Of a DNA stretch of 48,501 bases, positions 42,371 to 48,501 are shown in pieces (positions within the stretch are counted from its first letter, which is position 1; each line of letters starts with the position of its first letter). Source of the stretch: JAGZHZ01 sp963929865. GTDB taxonomy: Bacteria; Bacillota; Clostridia; Lachnospirales; Lachnospiraceae. The notes beneath the pieces were generated by a model. It was not told the origin of the DNA. It made no database searches and worked only from the letters and a program-made list of their open reading frames with translations. The translations under genes were made by a program, and so were the position numbers. The stretch spans positions 1 through 48,501 of the forward strand of contig CAWVKK010000007.1 of assembly GCA_963929865.1 (NCBI GenBank). Reading direction: 5' to 3'.

Positions 42371-43675
42371 TCACAGGATATCGATATGTTCTCCGGCAAG
42401 CGCCTTGTTCATGCTGCGCACAGCGCAGAATTTGCCGCACATCGAGCAGGTGTCGTCGTGCTCCGGTTTTCTCTCAGCCCGAATCTGCTTTGCCGTCTCC
42501 GGATCGATCGCGCACGCCCACTGTCCTTCCCAGTCCAGATTTCTTCTCGCCTGGGCCATCCTGTCGTCGATCTCTCTTGCGCCGCGCACTCCTTTTGCGA
42601 TGTCGGCAGCGTGCGCCGCAATCTTGGAGGCGATGATTCCCTGCTTGACGTCCTCCACATTCGGAAGCGCCAGATGCTCCGCAGGAGTCACATAGCACAG
42701 AAACGCCGCTCCGGATGCCGCCGCGATCGCGCCTCCGATTGCCGCCGTGATATGGTCATATCCTGGGGCGATATCCGTCACAAGAGGTCCTAACACATAG
42801 AACGGCGCTCCCTGGCAGATCGTCTGCTGCACCTTCATGTTTGCCGCGATCTGATCCATCGGCACATGCCCCGGACCTTCTACCATAACCTGGACGTCCT
42901 TTTCCCATGCGCGCTTTGTCAGCTCTCCCAGCCGAACCAGCTCTTCGATCTGGCAGACGTCAGTCGCGTCGGCCAGGCATCCCGGGCGGCACGCGTCTCC
43001 CAGAGAGATCGTCACATCATATTCCCGGCAGATGTCAAGAATTTCATCGTAGTACTCATAAAACGGGTTTTCCTCTCCGGTCATGCACATCCATGCAAAG
43101 ACAAGAGAGCCTCCTCTTGAGACAATATTCATCTTGCGTTTGTGATTCCGGATCTGGTCAATCGTCTTTCTTGTAATGCCGCAGTGCAGCGTCACAAAAT
43201 CAACGCCATCCTCCGCGTGCAGGCGGATGACGTCGATAAAGTCTTTTGCCGTCAGCGTGTCCAGATCTCTCTGATAGTGGATCACAGAGTCATATACCGG
43301 AACCGTCCCGATCATCGCCGGGCACTCATGCGTCAGCTTTCTTCTGAACGGAACCGTATCTCCGTGTGAGGACAGATCCATGATCGCGTGCGCTCCCATC
43401 TTGACGGCCTCCATCACCTTCGCCATCTCAACGTCATAGTCCTTACAGTCTCTTGAGACTCCCAAATTTACATTGATTTTTGTACTCAGCATAGATCCTA
43501 CGCCCTGCGGGTCAAGGCAGGTATGGTTTTTGTTGGCGCAAATCACCACTTTTCCTTCTGCCACAAGCGGCATAAGCTCTTGTACGGTCATTCTCTCCTT
43601 TTTTGCAACCGCTTCCAGCTGCGGCGTCACGATGCCCTTTCTTGCTGCTTCCATCTGTGTCGCGTAAGTTCTCAT
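42371..43675 (-). CDS. thiC: Phosphomethylpyrimidine synthase
   Basis: 434 residues. ThiC is a radical-SAM enzyme that converts aminoimidazole ribotide to the pyrimidine half of thiamine. Visible family motifs are NLGVSRDCKDYDVE, IMDLSSHGD, TVPVYDSVIHY and VMVEGPGHVPMDQI, and the C-terminal iron-sulphur motif CSMCGKFCAV (CX2CX4C). The ATG at 43675 follows AGAAGGGAG; an in-frame start at 43729 lies upstream of that site. It is a single gene controlled by the TPP riboswitch at 43924-44006; no other thiamine gene is in the window. Confidence 0.95.
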   Translation of the reverse strand: MRTYATQMEAARKGIVTPQLEAVAKKERMTVQELMPLVAEGKVVICANKNHTCLDPQGVGSMLSTKINVNLGVSRDCKDYDVEMAKVMEAVKMGAHAIMDLSSHGDTVPFRRKLTHECPAMIGTVPVYDSVIHYQRDLDTLTAKDFIDVIRLHAEDGVDFVTLHCGITRKTIDQIRNHKRKMNIVSRGGSLVFAWMCMTGEENPFYEYYDEILDICREYDVTISLGDACRPGCLADATDVCQIEELVRLGELTKRAWEKDVQVMVEGPGHVPMDQIAANMKVQQTICQGAPFYVLGPLVTDIAPGYDHITAAIGGAIAAASGAAFLCYVTPAEHLALPNVEDVKQGIIASKIAAHAADIAKGVRGAREIDDRMAQARRNLDWEGQWACAIDPETAKQIRAERKPEHDDTCSMCGKFCAVRSMNKALAGEHIDIL

Positions 43676-43749
43676 TGTTTTCTCCCTTCTGTGTGAGGGG
43701 CCGATGCATTTTTTGCGCTCTGTATGCATCTTAAGCGGAACGCTTTTTC

Positions 43750-43771
43750 ATTTCCGCATTTCTGCGGAAAT
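43750..43771 (-). other. GAAA-loop hairpin in the thiC leader
   Basis: ATTTCCGCA and TGCGGAAAT pair perfectly over 9 bp around a GAAA tetraloop (read on the minus strand) between the riboswitch terminator and the thiC start. It could stabilise the mRNA or act in a second control step. Confidence 0.5.
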
Positions 43772-43858
43772 CGTAAAGCTTGTTTTTTCTCACAGAAAAC
43801 GAAGTTGTTTTTTCTCGCAAATTTTTTATTGGAAAGGGAGCAGAAATTTTATCTCCCC

Positions 43859-43893
43859 AAAAAAAAGCTGCCATGCTAACGCATCACAGCAGC
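43859..43893 (-). terminator. Riboswitch-controlled terminator before thiC
   Basis: GCTGC (43889-43893) and GCAGC (43867-43871) with inner ATGC/GCAT pairing form a stem on the minus strand, followed by eight Ts. It lies directly after the TPP aptamer, so TPP binding is expected to promote termination. Confidence 0.85.
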
Positions 43894-43923
43894 CGAATCC
43901 CTCGTATCTGTCTTTGATCTTAT

Positions 43924-44006
43924 ATCCCTACGTTGGCATTATCCAAATCAGGTTGTGGGTTAAAGCGATCCCGCTTACTCTCAGCCTGCCACTGCAAGCA
44001 CCCCAT
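43924..44006 (-). ncRNA. TPP (thiamine pyrophosphate) riboswitch
   Basis: The minus strand carries the class consensus: GGGGTGC at the 5' end, GGCTGAGA, ACCTGATTTGGATAATGCCAACGTAGGGA near the 3' end. The order and spacing match the TPP aptamer. It precedes thiC, a usual target, and is followed by a terminator. Confidence 0.95.
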
Positions 44007-44038
44007 TTTCTTTCTTATGGTTTCGTTTTGACAGCTCT

Positions 44039-44067
44039 ATTATAATCCATCTTTCTGTCTTTGTAAA
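44039..44067 (-). promoter_or_regulatory. Promoter of the TPP riboswitch-thiC transcript
   Basis: TTTACA (44062-44067) and TATAAT (44039-44044) on the minus strand, 17-bp spacer. Confidence 0.75.
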
Positions 44068-44120
44068 CCAAAATACTATCTGTTTTTTCCGGCTCTTTTT
44101 TACTTTCTTCACTTTTTCTA

Positions 44121-44149
44121 TTGACATACGGATGCTTTTATGTTAACTT
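44121..44149 (+). promoter_or_regulatory. Promoter upstream of lon
   Basis: TTGACA (44121-44126) and TAACTT (44144-44149), 17-bp spacer. The -35 is consensus, the -10 weak. The predicted start is near 44156, right at the palindromes annotated next. Confidence 0.6.
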
Positions 44150-44154
44150 ATTAT

Positions 44155-44189
44155 CTGTGACACAGTGTCAAATTTTTCTGTGTTCACAG
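44155..44189 (+). promoter_or_regulatory. Clustered palindromes at the lon transcription start
   Basis: CTGTG-A-CACAG (44155-44165), overlapping TGACAC-A-GTGTCA (44158-44170), and CTGTG-TT-CACAG (44178-44189). Repressor operators or 5' RNA hairpins are both possible; the protein is unknown. Confidence 0.5.
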
Positions 44190-44226
44190 CGGACGAATAA
44201 AACAGAAACATATAAAATCAGCAAAA

Positions 44227-44265
44227 AGCGAATAAAAATAGAGATTATTTTATTCGCTCTCTTTT
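44227..44265 (+). terminator. Terminator-like hairpin in the lon leader
   Basis: AGCGAATAAAA (44227-44237) and TTTTATTCGCT (44248-44258) form a perfect 11-bp stem with a 10-nt loop, followed by CTCTTTTTACC. It lies between the promoter and lon, so it either attenuates lon or ends a short separate RNA, with lon read from a closer promoter. Confidence 0.65.
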
Positions 44266-44275
44266 TACCGTGATG

Positions 44276-44302
44276 TTAGCACTCATCTTTATTGATTGCT
44301 GA
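44276..44302 (+). promoter_or_regulatory. CIRCE-like element (HrcA operator) before lon
   Basis: TTAGCACTC, exactly 9 bp, then GATTGCTGA. The left half is a perfect match to the CIRCE consensus; the right half matches GAGTGCTAA at 7 of 9 positions, with the correct spacing. HrcA represses chaperone operons through this site. It lies 20 bp before the lon ATG, next to the ribosome site, a common CIRCE position. Confidence 0.65.
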
Positions 44303-44322
44303 TAAGAAAGAAGGAAGGATTT

Positions 44323-46590
44323 ATGATTATAAGACCAATCTATAATATATTGCTTTTGCCGGATGTCGCCTACTATTTTAAAAAAGACTTCTTTGCCGGG
44401 TGGAACAGCGAACCGCTTGAGGCAGGCTCTGATCTTTTATTTTTATTATTGAAAGAAGAAAAAGAAAATCTTGATTTTTCACCGGATGACTTTTACCCTG
44501 TCGGTATTTCCGCCAGAATAGAAGGCTTCAGCGACGGAGAGAACATCCAGGTCCGCACGCTTGAGAGAGTCGACGTCTCGGATCTTGAAATCCACGACGG
44601 ACTCATCAGCGCCGCCGCCTCTATCCGCCCGGAGCAGATGGATATCACCCCGGAGGAAGAAAAGCATCTTTTTGAGGAGCTGCGCTCTTCTCTTTTAAAG
44701 TTTGTCCAGGGATACCAGTGGGGGATCTGGGCGAGAAGCTTTATTTTGCAGAGAAAAAATATCCATGACATGGCGTCTGCTCTCACAGATTATCTAAACC
44801 TGAGCTCGCAGGAAAAATATGAAATTCTTGCGGCAGATTCCCGAAGAGAGCGGTGCGCTCTGATCAAAAAAGCCATCAGCGAATTTATCGAGGTCGCCAA
44901 GGTCTCTGAGGAGGCAAAGGCAGCCCAGAAGGATACGCAGGAGCAGCTCTACCGCGAGGCTGCCATCAAGAAGCAGATTGACTATCTGCAAAAGGAACTC
45001 GACGACATGCACCCGGAGAATGTATCCGATATCCGAAAATTTGAAAAAAAGATCGCAAGATCCGGAATGAACAAGGAGGCAAAGCAGGAGGCGGAAAAGG
45101 TGCTGAACCGTATGAGGCAGGAGGGGAAGGAAAGCCATGAATACGGTATGCTCTATGACTATCTCGATTTCGTGACGAGCCTGTCCTGGAAAGCGCCGAA
45201 ATCCTCTGCGATCGACCTTAAAAAAGCTGAGGAAATCCTCGACGAAGACCACTATGGTCTTAAGAAGGTCAAAAAGCGGATTATCGAGCAGCTCGCCGTC
45301 ATCTCTCTGAACAAAAAGCAGTGCGGGTCGATTCTCCTGTTTGTGGGAGCTCCCGGAACCGGCAAGACAAGCATCGGTCAGAGCATTGCCAGAGCGCTCG
45401 GCAGAGAGTACGTCCGCATCAGCCTCGGCGGAATCCGGGATGAGGCTGAGATCAGAGGTCACAGGCGCACATATATCGGCGCAATGCCGGGTCGGATTAT
45501 GGAGGGCATGAAGAGAAGCGGCGCTTCGAACCCTGTGATGGTGCTGGACGAGGTCGATAAGCTGGCGAAGGATTACGGCGGAGACCCGGCAAGCGCTCTT
45601 TTGGAGGTTCTCGACCCAGAACAGAACAGCACCTTTACCGACCACTATATGAACGTCCCCTATGACCTCTCTCACGTTCTGTTTGTCTGCACGGCAAACT
45701 CCACCGACACGATACCGGAGCCTCTTTTAAACCGGATGGAAGTTATCTCCTTCCCCGGATACACCCCGGTCGAGAAATTCCACATCGCAAAGAAGCATCT
45801 GCTTCCGAAAGCTCTGGAATCTGCGGGAATCAAAAGCGATCTTTTGGAGATCGAGGATGACGCCTTGGAAAAAATCATCTCTGAGTATACAATGGAGTCC
45901 GGCGTCAGAGGGCTGAAAAAATGTATCGACGCGCTGTGCCGCGCCGCGGCGGTAAAGCTTGTGAAAAAGGAGGAGCCGCGTCTGACTGTGACAGCGGAAA
46001 ATCTGTCTGACTATCTCGGAAGAAAGCAGCTCCGCCACGAATACCGCCTTGAGGAAAAAACACCTGGCGTCGTCACAGGTCTGGCGTGGACGACCGCAGG
46101 AGGCGAAATTCTCTTTATCGAGAGCAGACTGACAAAAGGAAAAGGCAATGTCTTAATCACCGGACAGCTTGGCGACGTCATGAAGGAGTCGGTGCAGATT
46201 GCACTAAGCCTTGTAAAGGCGCTGTATCCAGCCGAGACGGAGATTTTTGAGAATCACGACCTGCACATCCATGTCCCGGCCGGAGCCGTCCCGAAGGACG
46301 GACCATCCGCAGGCATCACTCTGGTCACAACGCTCGCCTCTCTCGTAACCGGAAAAGCCGTCGACACCGACTGCGCGATGACGGGCGAGGTTTCCCTGCG
46401 AGGCACCGTCATGCCGATCGGAGGACTCCCCGAAAAGCTGATGGCAGCCCAGAGAGCCGGAATCGCGAGAGTCTTCATCCCTTGCGGCAATATCGACGAC
46501 CTTGAGGACGTCGCGGAAGAGGTAAAGGAAAAGCTCGAAATTATCCCGGTCAAGAAGGTTACGGACGTTCTGGAGAAGGTCTTAAAGTAA
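44323..46590 (+). CDS. lon: ATP-dependent Lon protease
   Basis: 755 residues. The AAA+ module has Walker A GAPGTGKTS (about residue 342-350) and Walker B VMVLDEVDKLAKDYGGDPASALLEVLDPEQN. The C-terminal protease domain has the catalytic Ser in PKDGPSAG (about 663) and the Lys in GGLPEKLMAAQRAG (about 706). The N-terminal 120 residues are divergent from the usual LonA substrate domain but in the right place. Lon degrades misfolded and regulatory proteins in the cytoplasm. The ATG at 44323 follows AAGGAAGGA. A CIRCE-like site suggests heat-shock control. Confidence 0.92.
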   Translation: MIIRPIYNILLLPDVAYYFKKDFFAGWNSEPLEAGSDLLFLLLKEEKENLDFSPDDFYPVGISARIEGFSDGENIQVRTLERVDVSDLEIHDGLISAAASIRPEQMDITPEEEKHLFEELRSSLLKFVQGYQWGIWARSFILQRKNIHDMASALTDYLNLSSQEKYEILAADSRRERCALIKKAISEFIEVAKVSEEAKAAQKDTQEQLYREAAIKKQIDYLQKELDDMHPENVSDIRKFEKKIARSGMNKEAKQEAEKVLNRMRQEGKESHEYGMLYDYLDFVTSLSWKAPKSSAIDLKKAEEILDEDHYGLKKVKKRIIEQLAVISLNKKQCGSILLFVGAPGTGKTSIGQSIARALGREYVRISLGGIRDEAEIRGHRRTYIGAMPGRIMEGMKRSGASNPVMVLDEVDKLAKDYGGDPASALLEVLDPEQNSTFTDHYMNVPYDLSHVLFVCTANSTDTIPEPLLNRMEVISFPGYTPVEKFHIAKKHLLPKALESAGIKSDLLEIEDDALEKIISEYTMESGVRGLKKCIDALCRAAAVKLVKKEEPRLTVTAENLSDYLGRKQLRHEYRLEEKTPGVVTGLAWTTAGGEILFIESRLTKGKGNVLITGQLGDVMKESVQIALSLVKALYPAETEIFENHDLHIHVPAGAVPKDGPSAGITLVTTLASLVTGKAVDTDCAMTGEVSLRGTVMPIGGLPEKLMAAQRAGIARVFIPCGNIDDLEDVAEEVKEKLEIIPVKKVTDVLEKVLK

Positions 46591-46598
46591 AATGTTTC

Positions 46599-46651
46599 AG
46601 GCTTCCCGGCGGCAGGTAAAAAGTGCCTGCCGCTGGGAAGCCTGTTTTTTT
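46599..46651 (+). terminator. Terminator of lon
   Basis: AGGCTTCCCGGCGGCAGG and CCTGCCGCTGGGAAGCCT pair over about 17 bp with a 9-nt loop (one mismatch), followed by GTTTTTTT on the plus strand. Confidence 0.9.
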
Positions 46652-46677
46652 AGCATCTCCGCATTCTCTTTTCTTTT

Positions 46678-47484
46678 TCATGGGTCATCAGCGAGCCTTT
46701 TCTCTAAAAGTCTAACGGCGCTTTCCTCCGCACGGCAGGACAGTTCATATACCGGCAGCTTCAGCAGCATCTGATTCAGCACAGCCACACAGAGCTGCGT
46801 CCCCTCTGTGACCCACAGCGGATAAAAAATATTTCGGGACACCGCCGTTACTTTCTCAAATCCTTCTAGCCGACGAATGCAGTTTTGTGATGCCTGTTTC
46901 AATACAACCAGCGCGCAGAGCGGAACGCTTGTGTTCATGCAGTAGACAGAGGAACCGTGCCACGGCGTTCCCCATCCTAAAAATTTGTCTGCTCTCTCCT
47001 GTACATAGACCAGATCTCCGTTAATAATCTCTGCCCCACAGAAATCTCGCCAAAGCTCTGCCTGCGTCGTCTTCCCTATGCCAGACGGTCCCAAAAACAA
47101 AATCCCGTTTTCCCGGTATCGGATCAAAGAGCTGTGAACCTGAATCATCCGTCTTTGAACAGCGTGCGCATAGAACAGCTGAATGAGCAGCTCTTCACGA
47201 CCGCTTACACTTCCCATACTCAGAAACTGTGCCTCTTTCCAGTTATCTTTTACGCACAGCACACTTCCGTCAGATATCATGACATGATTTCCGTCTATTC
47301 TGATCTCCAGATGCTGTACTCCGTGAAGGTATAAAAATTCCGGATCTGCTGCCACCAGGCAGATCCTATTGTCCTTCTTTTGTTCATCCGTCTCAAACAG
47401 CTGCCATGCTTCCGATAGCATCACACTCTCTGCAATCTCCATATCGCATCCGGCAATTTTATAATTTTTCATCCTGATATCCAA
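46678..47484 (-). CDS. HprK-like P-loop kinase of a PqqD-associated cluster
   Basis: About 268 residues. Walker A is GPSGIGKTTQAELW (about 120-130), followed by a region like the HPr-kinase fold (INGDLVYV, GWGTPWHGSS). The end LPVYELSCRAEESAVRLLEKRL is typical of kinases encoded beside PqqD-like proteins, some of which phosphorylate RiPP precursors in lasso-peptide clusters. The full HPr kinase N-terminal domain and HPr-binding parts are not evident. TTG at 47484 has AGAGGTGA about 11 nt upstream; ATG at 47472 is an alternative. Last gene of the cluster. Confidence 0.65.
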   Translation of the reverse strand: MDIRMKNYKIAGCDMEIAESVMLSEAWQLFETDEQKKDNRICLVAADPEFLYLHGVQHLEIRIDGNHVMISDGSVLCVKDNWKEAQFLSMGSVSGREELLIQLFYAHAVQRRMIQVHSSLIRYRENGILFLGPSGIGKTTQAELWRDFCGAEIINGDLVYVQERADKFLGWGTPWHGSSVYCMNTSVPLCALVVLKQASQNCIRRLEGFEKVTAVSRNIFYPLWVTEGTQLCVAVLNQMLLKLPVYELSCRAEESAVRLLEKRLADDP

Positions 47485-47525
47485 CTCTGACGCACTCACC
47501 TCTCTTGTAAATAGCAATCAGCTTA

Positions 47526-47894
47526 TTATATCTGTGTTGCGCAGCTGCTTGTATTAGAATCGAATAAGGTAAGATATGCAACAAACACACTAAAAGCATT
47601 CTCAGGATCATTACTCAACGTCTGTTGCCATTGCTGAAAACAAATATCTAAATTTCCATTTCTTGTAACATACTCTTCTACCTCATCATCGCTACTAAAC
47701 GTTTCTAGTGGTCCATATCCTGCTCCCCACCATCCACTGCCTGAAAAGCCTCCAGGTTCCCCAAGCTCCCATGAAAAGTACCATCCTTCTACATACGTTT
47801 TTCCCTCAGATTCCGCTCCGTTGGATGTTCCCGCAGAATACAGCTGAGGACCGTCTCCATACCCGACCTCTACTTCTATATAATTTGTTCCCAT
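47526..47894 (-). CDS. Hypothetical 122-residue Gly/Trp/Tyr-rich protein; possible substrate of the cluster
   Basis: No recognised family. The central part (about 37-62, GWYFSWELGEPGGFSGSGWWGAGYGP) is unusually rich in Gly, Trp, Tyr and Phe, flanked by acidic stretches. The end carries a Cys four residues from the C-terminus (SSCATQI). AAAGGAG precedes the ATG. It lies between the PqqD-like gene (25 bp gap) and the kinase gene (41 bp gap) on the same strand, so a joint role is likely. It could be a modified peptide precursor or an ordinary accessory protein; neither is shown. Confidence 0.55.
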   Translation of the reverse strand: MGTNYIEVEVGYGDGPQLYSAGTSNGAESEGKTYVEGWYFSWELGEPGGFSGSGWWGAGYGPLETFSSDDEVEEYVTRNGNLDICFQQWQQTLSNDPENAFSVFVAYLTLFDSNTSSCATQI

Positions 47895-47919
47895 TTTTAT
47901 TATCTCCTTTCTCGTTTCT

Positions 47920-48246
47920 CTATGATTTTTTTCTTGAAATCCAGATCTGTGCTCTCCCTGAACCGCCGCTCTTTTCCAGAAGATTTTCTCTGCTTAGGGC
48001 TGTCACAAACGCTTTTGCGTCTTGCTCTGCGCGTTCTCTTGACACCTCCGGAAAAGATTTCTGGAGATAGTCTGCCAGGTCTTCTTCTGTAAACTCCCGA
48101 TCTGCCATATAGCTCCACAGCATTCTGCCCTGTCTGTTCATGTAGAGTACTCCGTGAATTTCCTGAACTCGCTTTCCTGTCGGTACAATGACAAACTGCC
48201 CTGCTACCTCCCGCACAATCAGTCCATCTTTAAGTCTCATATTCAT
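47920..48246 (-). CDS. PqqD family protein (peptide-recognition domain)
   Basis: 108 residues. It fits the PqqD/RRE fold: MRLKDGLIVREVAGQFVIVPTG, then MNRQGRMLWSYMADREFTEEDLADYL and a helical end (RERAEQDAKAFVTALSRENLL). PqqD-like proteins bind leader peptides of RiPP precursors and bring them to modifying enzymes. AAGGAG lies 3 nt before the ATG at 48246 and 9 nt before one at 48240, which may be the true start. It overlaps the small gene upstream. Confidence 0.8.
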   Translation of the reverse strand: MNMRLKDGLIVREVAGQFVIVPTGKRVQEIHGVLYMNRQGRMLWSYMADREFTEEDLADYLQKSFPEVSRERAEQDAKAFVTALSRENLLEKSGGSGRAQIWISRKKS

Positions 48247-48388
48247 TTTCTCCTTGTTCTATCCTTTTTTGAATATATTGCAAAAGGATCTCTGTGCCAT
48301 GATCGGAGGCGGCTGCCTGTTCTGCTATATCCCGATCGATTGTAAAAGCGACCTTTGCCTCCACTGTCTGATACCGCTCTTTTTTCAT
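48230..48388 (-). CDS. Small 52-residue protein at the head of the PqqD cluster
   Basis: Begins MKKERYQTVEAKVAFTIDRD and ends GENEYET; rich in Glu, Lys and Gln, no Cys or Trp. GGAG lies 8 nt before the ATG, and it overlaps the PqqD-like gene by 17 bp, so it is probably translated and coupled. No family is recognised. It could be a precursor, a regulator or a structural part. Confidence 0.6.
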   Translation of the reverse strand: MKKERYQTVEAKVAFTIDRDIAEQAAASDHGTEILLQYIQKRIEQGENEYET

Positions 48389-48393
48389 TGTCA

Positions 48394-48453
48394 TCACTCC
48401 TTCAAATTCAGTTTACCCCCCCCAGACCGTCCGAAAACTCGATTTTTAGGCAT
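48394..48453 (-). CDS. Very small ORF with a G8 run, coupled to the 52-residue gene
   Basis: 19 residues, MPKNRVFGRSGGGKLNLKE, with AAAGGGG 8 nt before the ATG. Its stop TGA overlaps an ATG just upstream of the next gene (TGATG). It contains a run of eight Gs, which can change length by slippage. Function unknown, possibly a leader peptide. Confidence 0.35.
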   Translation of the reverse strand: MPKNRVFGRSGGGKLNLKE

Positions 48454-48501
48454 AAAATCAGCCCCTTTCTTTCATCTTGTGTCATTGAAAACTGAATAAA
48501 A

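Noticed and set aside
48394..48453. A lasso-peptide core (GGGKLNLKE) in the 19-residue ORF
   Set aside because: A glycine and a glutamate at suitable spacing occur by chance; there is no leader, tail or ring-closing enzyme in view.

Overview
The window looks like a chromosomal segment of a Gram-positive gut clostridium, most likely Lachnospiraceae (Bacillota). The reasons are strong Shine-Dalgarno sites with frequent TTG starts, sigma-A promoters with 17-bp spacers, a TPP riboswitch before thiC, a PotC-PotD fusion, CorA and NSS transporters, secreted GH2 and GH3 enzymes, and M56/BlaI and AgrC/LytTR regulators. The species cannot be named from the sequence alone. There are no rRNA genes, no CRISPR array, no insertion sequences and no phage genes. 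Most of it is ordinary core and accessory metabolism.

Layout. 1-6300: a partial tRNA-Leu, then a tight minus-strand operon corA - rhomboid-like - pyk - lysA with a long leader carrying an 18-codon upstream ORF, then aroC. 6300-11500: a beta-propeller lactonase gene divergent from a polyamine importer operon potA-potB-potCD. 11500-19100: an NSS amino-acid transporter, an RluA pseudouridine synthase, a UPF0303 protein, a minus-strand yaaA-panE-corA2 operon, and a CNNM/CorC-type transporter with a leader that ends in a terminator. 19100-24600: a large secreted GH2 beta-galactosidase with a LamG-like insertion, facing a divergent AraC regulator. 24600-28450: a heterodimeric ABC exporter with direct repeats upstream and a candidate small RNA. 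28450-34000: a decayed region (a GH3 C-terminal remnant joined to a LytTR remnant, and a frameshifted AgrC-type kinase) next to an intact secreted GH3 enzyme. 34000-40000: small membrane proteins, an ABC_ATPase-family protein, azlCD, and a CtpE-like P-type ATPase. 40000-46650: a BlaI/M56 pair with palindromic operators, thiC under a TPP riboswitch, and a Lon protease with a CIRCE-like element. 46650-48501: a minus-strand cluster that runs off the window (two tiny ORFs, a PqqD-like protein, a Gly/Trp/Tyr-rich 122-aa protein, an HprK-like kinase) and resembles part of a RiPP pathway.

How the parts relate. Divalent-cation transport recurs (two CorA proteins, a CNNM/CorC protein, a CtpE-like ATPase), and two of these genes have long, structured leaders. 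Carbohydrate use is represented by GH2 and GH3 with an AraC regulator and the lost two-component system. The best candidates for undescribed biology are the corA leader peptide, the CNNM leader, the PqqD/kinase cluster at the right edge, the C-rich small RNA candidate near 28.4 kb, and the heat-shock-type operator at lon. All functions are inferred from sequence motifs seen by eye; no database search was run.
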